Part shown: one piece after another, positions 6,233 to 12,994 of the stretch
How the letters are laid out: every line of letters begins with the position of its first letter
Position numbering within the stretch: the first letter of the stretch is position 1
NCBI GenBank assembly: GCA_025463615.1
Contig: JAODAU010000053.1
Location: 1-19,600, forward strand
DNA length: 19,600 nt
Source: Microbacteriaceae bacterium
Lineage (GTDB): Bacteria; Actinomycetota; Actinomycetes; Actinomycetales; Microbacteriaceae
Direction: 5' to 3'
Translations under genes and position numbers: made by a program
Notes under the pieces: generated by a model
What the model was told of the DNA's origin: nothing
What the model saw: the letters and a program-made list of their open reading frames with translations, nothing else
Database searches by the model: none

Positions 6233-7091
6233 GCCACAGATCGCGAACGACGTGGCTGATGAACTTGACCGACTCAGCCGCGCGGGTAGTCCCCACGATC
6301 CTGACGGCGTGAACTCGACGATGTCCAAGTTTTCAGAAACGTCCCGCGTGCGTCGGGGCGCTCGCATCGCCGAGGAATACCTCAGTCTTCAGCCTGACGT
6401 CGATCGCGGCGGGCGAGCCGCCGTGGTCACCGCAGGCTCACCAGGTGCAGGGAAGTCGACCGCCCTGCACGACATCGGGTTCGAAACGATCGGCTTTCGC
6501 GACATCGACCCGGACCGGATCAAAACGCTTCTCCTCCGTGACGCCCTCAACGACGGAACTTTCGACGACCTGCTTCGTCGCAGGCTTGCTGACGGGCGCG
6601 CAGTCCGTCCGATGGAACTCGCCTCTCTCGTTCATCGGGAGTCGACGATCATCGCGCACAACGTTGCGGAAATCAGCATGCACCAGGGTGATAACGTAAT
6701 CATTCAGGGCACGCTCGGATGGGACGAACAACCTCAGCGGCTTCTCGACGTTCTCGATCTCCACGAGTACGCCGACCTCACGATTCTCGACGTCGAAGTC
6801 GACCAGGCGACCGCGTTGGAGCGCGTGCTGGAGCGCTGGTGGGTCGGTCGAAACAATCCCGCCGACCCGCTCGGAGGTCGGTTCGTGCCGAGCGACGTGG
6901 TTCGTGGGCTCTACGTGACCGATACTCTCTCGAGGTGCCAGGCAAACGCAGAGATCATGTTCGAGCTCTCAGTCCGGATGACGACCGAACTGCGAACTTC
7001 GTCGACGATCCACGGCGTGACCTCGCAGACAATACGTCGCCTAGACACCGGACACGGTCGCATGGTCGTGCCATCATTCGACGACGACTGA
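6225..7091 (+). CDS. Zeta-toxin-family kinase
   Basis: Zeta/PezT toxins are P-loop kinases that phosphorylate UDP-N-acetylglucosamine and so block peptidoglycan synthesis. This 288-residue protein has Walker A GSPGAGKST (71-79, Lys77), DIDPDRIK (93-100, the position of the substrate-side Asp), HRESTIIAHNVAE (137-149, the conserved Glu139), NVIIQGTLGW (157-166, matching the IIEGTLR strand with a substrate-binding Thr, here Thr163) and the arginine lid-like ALERVLERWWVGRN (197-210). The catalytic set therefore looks intact. The ATG at 6225 overlaps the upstream stop by 8 bp and has no strong ribosome site, so translation is probably coupled to the partner gene. An internal ATG (MSKFSETS, codon 33) is a weaker alternative. 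Composition is lower in GC (35/60 at 6481-6540) than the chromosome around it (46/60 at 3661-3720). It ends 18 bp before the stop of the convergent giant gene. Confidence 0.88.
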   Translation: MSRPQIANDVADELDRLSRAGSPHDPDGVNSTMSKFSETSRVRRGARIAEEYLSLQPDVDRGGRAAVVTAGSPGAGKSTALHDIGFETIGFRDIDPDRIKTLLLRDALNDGTFDDLLRRRLADGRAVRPMELASLVHRESTIIAHNVAEISMHQGDNVIIQGTLGWDEQPQRLLDVLDLHEYADLTILDVEVDQATALERVLERWWVGRNNPADPLGGRFVPSDVVRGLYVTDTLSRCQANAEIMFELSVRMTTELRTSSTIHGVTSQTIRRLDTGHGRMVVPSFDDD

Positions 7092-7109
7092 CACAGACGG
7101 ACGCCAGAC

Positions 7110-10100
7110 TCAGTACGCCCCCAGGTCCTGCCACGCGCCATACGGGCTCGCGGCAGGGGTGACGTTGCGGGAGTAGAAGCGCGCCTTCCAGAGGTGGCCG
7201 TTCGACGCCACCGTCTCGCCTCCGTTGTAGACCCAGGATGCCGTCCAGGCCGCGTAGGTGCCGTGCGAGGTGACGACCGGCTGGCCGACCTCCTCCCAGG
7301 GTCCGCTCGGGCTGCCGGGCGCCTGGTTGCGCGTGTAGTACAGCACCGTATAGACCTTGCCGTTGTAGGCCACGGTCTCGCCGCCGTTGTAGATCCAGGA
7401 TGCCGTCCAGCCCGTGAAGGTGCCCTGCGCCGTGTCGGTCGGCGTGCCGAGCTGCTCCCACGGCCCGGTCGCCGAGGCCCCGGGGGTGTCGCCCTTCGTG
7501 TAGTACGCGTTCTGGTATCGCGCGCCGTTGTAGAACACGATCGTGCCCGGCGTGGAGTAGACCGTCGTCTTGTTCCAGAGCTGCGTCCAGTTGGCGGCGA
7601 AGCTGAGGTTGCCCGTGGTGCCGGCGGGGATGGTCACGGATGTCGCGGGCGTGGGGTGACCCGGTCCGGTCCAGCCGTCGAAGTTGAAGCCAGCCCGCGT
7701 GGGGTTCGACAGGGTGATCGCGCCGGACTCGACCGTGTAGCTGGTCGGGTTCGAGCCGGTGGCCGTGCCGCCGTTCAGCTGGTACTGGATCGTGTACAGG
7801 TCCGCCACGAACACGGCCTGGATCGCGACCGCTGTGGCCGGCATCGTGAACCCGCCGTCCGCGTCGATCGTGACGCCGGCGGCCTGCCAGTGGTCGAAGC
7901 TGTAGCCGGTCGACGGCTTCTCGGTGAGGTGCACGCGGGTTCCGGGGGCGGCGTTGGCGACATCCGCGGATGCCGTGCCGCCGGCCGTCGAGGTCACCGT
8001 CACGGAGTAGAGGGCGAGCACGGTCACCGTCGCGTCCGCCGTCACGCTGAAGCCCCACTTGTCGGTGGCCGTGACGACCACCTGGTAGGTTCCGACGCCG
8101 AGCACGGCGCTGAGGTCGACCGTCTCGGTGCCGGCGCCGTCGCCCACGAAGGCCGGGGCGAGCCGGCCGAGCACCGCGGCGGGCGTGATGTCGTCGCTGG
8201 CGAGGAAGGTGGCGCTGTGGCTGCCCAGCGTCAGCTGCGGCACGGGCGCGACGCGCACCGCCACGGAGACGGGATCGGAGAGCACGCCGTTCTTCGAGGC
8301 GAAGACCTGCGCGGTGTACCAGCCGGCCGCCGAGAAGTCGACGGAACTCAGGTCGGCGACGAGAGCCGATCCCGGCTGGTCGGAGGTCGCCTGCACGTCG
8401 GAGACGAAGGCCGCGACGCTCGCCGGGCCGTGACCGACCTGGTAGGCCACCGTGCTCTTGCCGACGGAGGCGTGCGGCGCCGACGGGCCGGACGACCCGT
8501 CGCCCACGGTGAAGGTCGTGACGACCGCGGCGTGGTCGCTCGCCCACGAGTTGCCGGCGGGCGCGGTGCCCGAGGGGAAGCCCGCGCTGAGCAGGTCGGA
8601 GTCGACGAGGGCCAGGCCGTTTCCGCCCTCGAACACGTAGTCCACGCGCGTCGCGGTGGCGGCGGATGCCGGGAACACCGGCCACGTCGCGCCGGGGGCG
8701 CTGCCCGAATCCGGGTTCGCCTCGCGATAGGTGTCTCCGAGGCCGGTCGCAGCGACGGTGGCAGCCAGGTCGGGCGACCCGAGGTCGCCGAGCAGCAGCA
8801 CGGGGGTGGCGGCCGAGGCGAAGACGTCGGACTGGACGGCGTCCGCGATTCCCTGCGCCTGGGCGGCGCGGGCTGCGGCGTCGATGGCCGACTCGTCGAG
8901 GTAGGCGTCCCAGACGCGCACGTTCCGGCCGTTCACCGAAACCGTGGCGGCGATCGCCGGGGCAACGGTGGTCGCGCCGACCCGGGGTGCGCTCGTGAAC
9001 GGGTAGCTCGAGACGATGCCGAGGTCGCCGGAGGTGTAGACGTGCCAGCCGAGCGCGGCGCCGACCTGCTGCGCCATGGCCGAACCGCCGTCCTGGAAGC
9101 CGACCACGCCGAGGCCGCGCGAGGCGACGGCCTGCAGGTTCTTGCCGACCGCGTCGGTCACGCTGGAGCCGTCGGCCCAGGCGTTCCACGAGGTGGTCTC
9201 CACCTCCGGGGCCTTCGCGACGGGCGCCTCGACGAGGATCTGCGACGTGACCGCGCCGTTGGTCGCCGAGACGGTGATCTCGCCGGCCCAGTCGGGCTCG
9301 CTGGCGGGGGCCGTGCCGGTGACGACGCCGGTCGGGCTCACCGAGAGCCAGTCGTCGCCGTCCACCTTGGTGAAGCTGGTCGGCGCGACGCCGTTCCAGA
9401 GGCCGAGGAGCGGCTGGCTGATCGAGCCGGAGAGGCCGGATGCCGGCAGGTGCAGCGTGTCCGTCACGAAGCCGGCGGGAAGCGTGGACCACGCGCCGGG
9501 GGTGGTGGTGAGCCGCGTCCAGACGGCGTAGAGGGTGACGACGGCGCCGTCATCCGCGCTCAGGTCGGAGACGGTGGCGCCGTCGGCGTAGGCGACCGGG
9601 CCGTCGGCCGCGGTCGACCAGCCGGCGAGCACGTAGCCGTCGCGGCTGAACACGCTCGCGGTGAGCGGGGCGGGCTGGCCGTAGGCGAGCGTCTCGTCCT
9701 TCATCGTGCCGTCGTCGGAGCCGTTGCCCACGAAGTGCACGGTGAACGAGTTGGCCGCGAACGCGCCCTGGATGGCGACCGGCTCGCCCGGCATCGCGAA
9801 CGTGCCGTCGGTGGCCACGGTGACGCTGCCGTCCGCCGGGGCGACGACCTGCCAGCCGGTGAAGTGGTAGCCGATGTAGGGCGTTTTCGTGAGGGAGACG
9901 TGGTCGCCGGGCGCGGCGGTCAGCACGTTCGAGGTGACTGTGCCGTTGCCCGCGGAGGAGGCCCGCACGATGAACTCGCCGTTGGGCACCCAGAAGGCGT
10001 AGAGGGTGACGGTGGCGCCCTGGTCGGCGGCGAGGTCGACCACGGTGGCGGCATCCGCGTAGGTGGGCAGTTCGGTCGGGCTGGTGGACCAGCCGGCGAA

Positions 10101-12980
10101 GTAGTAGCCGTCACGGGCGAAGCCGTTCGCGGTGAGCGCGGCGGGGGCGTCGTAGGTGAGGGACTGGCCTGCAGTGGCGCCGCCGTCCGCGCCGTTGCCG
10201 TCGAAGGCGACCGAGTAGCTGTGCGGCGCGAAGCTCGCCGTCACCGAGACGGCCTGGTCGGGCATGGTGATCGCGCTGTCGGTGCCGACCGGGACTCCGG
10301 ATGCCGGCTCCGTGACGGTCCAGCCGCCGAAGCTGTAGCCCGTGGCCGCCGTCTGCGAGAGCTGCACCTCGTCCTGCACCCAGGCCGAGCCGGGGTTCGC
10401 GGATGCCGCGCCCTGGCCCGATCGCGTGACCGTCACCGCGTGCGGCGAGGTGCCCGCGGCCTGCGTGGCGACCTGCGCCGCCGTGAGCGCGGTGCTCCAG
10501 ATGCGCGCGGAGCCGAGGCTGACCGGCGCGAACTGCTCGACGCCGCCCGACGAGTTGAGGTCGGCACCGAGGTTGAACGGGCGCACGCTTCCGGTCGTCT
10601 GCGGCAGTCCGAGCGCGCCGGTCGCCGCCGCGGTCGCCACGAGCGCGCCGTCGATGTAGAGGCTGAGGGTCGTGCCGTCCCAGGTCTGGATCGCGTCGTA
10701 CCACTGGCCCTTCGCGATCGGGTTCGGGTCGATCGCGTCGACGTACTTGCCGCCGACGTAGAGTTCGGCCTGCAGCGCGCCGTCGTAGTACATGATGCCG
10801 CCGCCACCGCTCTGCTCGGAGTTGCAGACCGACGGCCAGGTGCTCGTGCCGGTGGGGAAGGTGTCGCCGTCCCAGCGGAACTGGCACTCCTCGGTGAGGC
10901 CGTTGGCGAGCTTCGGGTACGAGCCGGTGAAGTCGTACTGGTACGCGTCGGTGGTGCCGTTGAAGCTGGCGACATCCTTGCCGAGCGTCGGGTCGGCGGC
11001 GATCGTCGGCGTGCCGACGGGCGTGACCGCGAGGTTCTGCGCGTTGTCCTTCGGGGTGCCGTCGGCGAAGTCCACGTCGAGCAGGTCGGGGCTGGGCACG
11101 CTCGCGCCGGCGGGCACATTGCCGTGCCACACGGCGTACAGCGTGATGACCGCGCCCGAGTCGGCTGTGAGGTTCACGACCCGCGCGAGGTCGGAGTAGA
11201 CGGGCGCGCCCGTGGGCGTCGTCGCCCAGCCGGCCAGGTGGAACCCGGATCGGGTGAACCCGTTGGCTGCGAGCAAGGTCGCCGTGTCGTAGGTGAACGA
11301 CTGGTCGGCGATGCTGCCGGTGCCGCCGTTGCCGTCGAAGTGAACGCTGTATCTGTGGGCGACGAAGTTCGCCTGTACGGCGACCGGCACGTTCGGCATC
11401 GTGAAGGTGCCGTCTGAGCCGACCGTAACGCTGCCGTCGGCCGGCGCCGTGACGGTCCAGCCGGTGAAGCTGTAGCCGGCGGCCGGCGTCTCGCTCAGCG
11501 TGACCTTCGCGCCGGCGAGGGCGCTCGGCACCGACGCGGTGGCGGTGCCCTGGCCCGAGCGGGTGACCGTGACGGAGTTCGTGGGAACGGTGATGCGGTA
11601 CTGGGCGGCCACGGCATCCGCGCTCATCGCCGCGCTGAAGACGCGGGCGACGCCCACGCTGACGGGGGCGTACTGCTCGACGGCGCCCGATCCGTTGAGG
11701 TCGGCGCCGAGGCTCCAGCCCTTGGATGACGGCGTCGGCAGCGTGAGCGTGCCGGCGGCGGCGCCCGAGTTCACGAGCTGGCCGTTGAGGTAGATGCTGG
11801 CGGTCGAGCCGTTCCAGGTGCCGATCGCGTCGTACCAGGTTCCCGGGGTGATGGGCGCGTAGATGTCCTTGTAGCCGCCCACGTTGAGCTCGAAGTCGAG
11901 TTTGCCGTTGTAGACGATGAGGCCCATGCCGCCGCTCTGCAGGCCGGAGCACACCGACGGGAAGGTGCTGGTGCCGGTGGGCAGGGCCGCGCCGTTCCAC
12001 CTGAACTGGCACTCGACGGTGAAGTGGCTCTGCAGCTTGGGGTACTGGCTGGTGAAGTCGTACTGGTACGCGTCGCTCGTGCCGTTGAAGGTGCCCACCT
12101 TGGCGCCGAGCGCGGCGTCGGTGGCTACCGTGGGCGATCCGTAGGTCTTGGCGGCGAGTCCCTGGGCGTGGTCGATGGGGGCGTCGGTGGCGAAGTCCAC
12201 GTTGAGCACGTCGGGCGCTGGCGGCACGACCGTGATGGTGATCGGCGAGCCGATGGAGGTGTAGCCGTCGTTGTAGAGGAAGTACGCCGTGTAGGTGCCG
12301 ACCGGCCAGGTGGCCGTGGTGAAGCCGAGCGAGCCGCTCGCCACCGCGGTGCTGCCGGGCGTCTGCGTGCCGCTGGAGACGTAGTTCCAGTAGGTCGAGT
12401 CGCCGTGGCCCGGGGTCGCGCCGGAGGTCGCGGAGTAGAGCCCGATCCAGTTGCTGGTGCTCACCTGCGCGGCGGGCGCGCCGAAGTTGAACGTGAGGGT
12501 GCTGCCCTGCGGCACGGTCGTGGATGACGTGGTGAGCGCCACGACGTTGATCTTGATCGGGGTGCCGATGGAGGTGTATCCGTCGTTCTGGCACAGGTAG
12601 AGCGAGTAGGTGCCGAGCGCCCAGCCCGCCGTGCTGAAGGCCAGGGTGCCGCTCGCAACGGCCTTCGAGCCCGCGGTCTGCGTGCCGCTCGAGGTGTACG
12701 ACCAGTGCGTCGCCGGCGAGGGGCAGGTGGCCTGGATGGCGCCGCTCGAGTAGAACGCGATCCAGTCCTTCGCGAAGCCGGTGCCGGTCGTGGCGAAGTC
12801 GACGCTGATGGTCGACCCGAGAGCCACGGTGGGGGTGGCGGTGCTCACGCCGACCGTCACGGCGGGCGCTGCCGTGGCGGGCGCGGATGCCCCGACCGTG
12901 AGCAGCGCGACGACGACGGAGGCCGTCGCGACCATCGCCGCGACCATGCCGATGCGGCTGCGATTCAACGTGCGGAACAT
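7110..12980 (-). CDS. Giant secreted multidomain protein: beta-sandwich repeats, LamG-like, InlB/Flg_new repeats, degenerate EEP domain, chitin-binding modules
   Basis: This 1956-residue exported protein starts with a Sec signal peptide (basic MFRTLNRSR, hydrophobic 11-30, AxA sites near 34-39). In order it has two ~100-residue beta-sandwich repeats (45-147, 149-252) ending NDGYTSIG; LamG/concanavalin-like domain 1 (about 255-465); an InlB/Flg_new unit (468-618); LamG-like domain 2 (629-845); two further InlB-type units (848-997, 1003-1154); an Ig-like segment (1160-1250); an endonuclease/exonuclease/phosphatase-like domain (1258-1492); two Ig-like segments (about 1500-1655); a fourth InlB-type unit (1657-1800); and three CBM5/12-type chitin-binding modules (1800-1845, 1858-1898, 1911-1953). 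No LPXTG or C-terminal anchor is present, so it is released or held by polysaccharide binding. ATG 12980 is preferred because GAGGG lies 7 nt upstream; ATG 12986 is 1 nt from it. It follows the phospholipase C gene by 14 bp, implying one transcript. An adhesin or scaffold with a modified phosphoesterase is the best guess. Confidence 0.85.
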   Translation of the reverse strand: MFRTLNRSRIGMVAAMVATASVVVALLTVGASAPATAAPAVTVGVSTATPTVALGSTISVDFATTGTGFAKDWIAFYSSGAIQATCPSPATHWSYTSSGTQTAGSKAVASGTLAFSTAGWALGTYSLYLCQNDGYTSIGTPIKINVVALTTSSTTVPQGSTLTFNFGAPAAQVSTSNWIGLYSATSGATPGHGDSTYWNYVSSGTQTPGSTAVASGSLGFTTATWPVGTYTAYFLYNDGYTSIGSPITITVVPPAPDVLNVDFATDAPIDHAQGLAAKTYGSPTVATDAALGAKVGTFNGTSDAYQYDFTSQYPKLQSHFTVECQFRWNGAALPTGTSTFPSVCSGLQSGGMGLIVYNGKLDFELNVGGYKDIYAPITPGTWYDAIGTWNGSTASIYLNGQLVNSGAAAGTLTLPTPSSKGWSLGADLNGSGAVEQYAPVSVGVARVFSAAMSADAVAAQYRITVPTNSVTVTRSGQGTATASVPSALAGAKVTLSETPAAGYSFTGWTVTAPADGSVTVGSDGTFTMPNVPVAVQANFVAHRYSVHFDGNGGTGSIADQSFTYDTATLLAANGFTRSGFHLAGWATTPTGAPVYSDLARVVNLTADSGAVITLYAVWHGNVPAGASVPSPDLLDVDFADGTPKDNAQNLAVTPVGTPTIAADPTLGKDVASFNGTTDAYQYDFTGSYPKLANGLTEECQFRWDGDTFPTGTSTWPSVCNSEQSGGGGIMYYDGALQAELYVGGKYVDAIDPNPIAKGQWYDAIQTWDGTTLSLYIDGALVATAAATGALGLPQTTGSVRPFNLGADLNSSGGVEQFAPVSLGSARIWSTALTAAQVATQAAGTSPHAVTVTRSGQGAASANPGSAWVQDEVQLSQTAATGYSFGGWTVTEPASGVPVGTDSAITMPDQAVSVTASFAPHSYSVAFDGNGADGGATAGQSLTYDAPAALTANGFARDGYYFAGWSTSPTELPTYADAATVVDLAADQGATVTLYAFWVPNGEFIVRASSAGNGTVTSNVLTAAPGDHVSLTKTPYIGYHFTGWQVVAPADGSVTVATDGTFAMPGEPVAIQGAFAANSFTVHFVGNGSDDGTMKDETLAYGQPAPLTASVFSRDGYVLAGWSTAADGPVAYADGATVSDLSADDGAVVTLYAVWTRLTTTPGAWSTLPAGFVTDTLHLPASGLSGSISQPLLGLWNGVAPTSFTKVDGDDWLSVSPTGVVTGTAPASEPDWAGEITVSATNGAVTSQILVEAPVAKAPEVETTSWNAWADGSSVTDAVGKNLQAVASRGLGVVGFQDGGSAMAQQVGAALGWHVYTSGDLGIVSSYPFTSAPRVGATTVAPAIAATVSVNGRNVRVWDAYLDESAIDAAARAAQAQGIADAVQSDVFASAATPVLLLGDLGSPDLAATVAATGLGDTYREANPDSGSAPGATWPVFPASAATATRVDYVFEGGNGLALVDSDLLSAGFPSGTAPAGNSWASDHAAVVTTFTVGDGSSGPSAPHASVGKSTVAYQVGHGPASVAAFVSDVQATSDQPGSALVADLSSVDFSAAGWYTAQVFASKNGVLSDPVSVAVRVAPVPQLTLGSHSATFLASDDITPAAVLGRLAPAFVGDGAGTETVDLSAVLGVGTYQVVVTATDKWGFSVTADATVTVLALYSVTVTSTAGGTASADVANAAPGTRVHLTEKPSTGYSFDHWQAAGVTIDADGGFTMPATAVAIQAVFVADLYTIQYQLNGGTATGSNPTSYTVESGAITLSNPTRAGFNFDGWTGPGHPTPATSVTIPAGTTGNLSFAANWTQLWNKTTVYSTPGTIVFYNGARYQNAYYTKGDTPGASATGPWEQLGTPTDTAQGTFTGWTASWIYNGGETVAYNGKVYTVLYYTRNQAPGSPSGPWEEVGQPVVTSHGTYAAWTASWVYNGGETVASNGHLWKARFYSRNVTPAASPYGAWQDLGAY
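7119..7580 (-). repeat. Three C-terminal CBM5/12-type chitin-binding modules
   Basis: Residues 1800-1953 hold three about 45-residue modules with the aromatic pattern of CBM5/12: W...VYSTPGTIVFYNGARYQNAYY..GPWEQLG, then two copies of WTASW(I/V)YNGGETVAxNG followed by YTVLYYTRN or WKARFYSRN and ending PWEEVG or AWQDLG. The last two copies are nearly identical over WTASW(I/V)YNGGETVA, a recent duplication. They should bind chitin or related insoluble polysaccharide. Confidence 0.8.
8505..9209 (-). other. EEP (endonuclease/exonuclease/phosphatase) domain within the giant protein, catalytically degenerate
   Basis: Residues 1258-1492 follow the EEP order: SWNAWADG (TWNIW-type first strand), VVGFQD (1292-1297, family LQE), DLGIVSSYPF (1319-1328), VWDAYLD (1357-1362, family N-x-H-L), LLLGDLGS (1395-1402, family GDFN), RVDYVF (1445-1450) and SWASDHAAVV (1478-1487). 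The SDH and RxDYVF motifs are intact. Glu is replaced by Asp1297, the strand histidine by Tyr1360, and the GDxN Asn by Gly1401. Reduced or lost hydrolytic activity is therefore likely. Confidence 0.7.
10446..12218 (-). repeat. Internal tandem duplication of a LamG-like plus InlB-type unit
   Basis: The LamG-like domains at residues about 255-465 and 629-845 align with a 375-residue offset. FNGTSDAYQYDF recurs as FNGTTDAYQYDF, ECQFRWNG as ECQFRWDG, and LGADLNGSGAVEQYAPVS as LGADLNSSGGVEQFAPVS. The nucleotide sequence is also close in places (for example around 10935-10970 and 12057-12092). This shows duplication of an about 1.1-kb block. Confidence 0.8.
12225..12848 (-). repeat. Two tandem N-terminal beta-sandwich repeats in the giant protein
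   Basis: Residues 45-147 and 149-252 are two copies of one module sharing W(I/A)xxYS, W(S/N)YxSSGTQTxGSxAVASGxLxF, GTYxxY and NDGYTSIGxPIxI. Similar domains with a DGYT-type last strand are, from memory, appended to secreted phosphoesterases. The first copy has two Cys (C86, C130) placed to pair; the second has none. Confidence 0.7.
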
Positions 12981-12994
12981 TGTCATGCCCTCTC

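Noticed and set aside
6321..7091. Internal ATG (MSKFSETS) as the zeta start
   Set aside because: It has no clear ribosome site. The ATG at 6225 overlaps the upstream stop, which fits coupled translation of a toxin.
7194..11417. A 1407-codon open frame on the plus strand
   Set aside because: It is fully antisense to the giant secreted-protein gene. Its predicted protein is Arg/Gly/Val/Asp-rich without any domain, the usual artefact of GC-rich codons; the minus strand has a signal peptide and clear domains.
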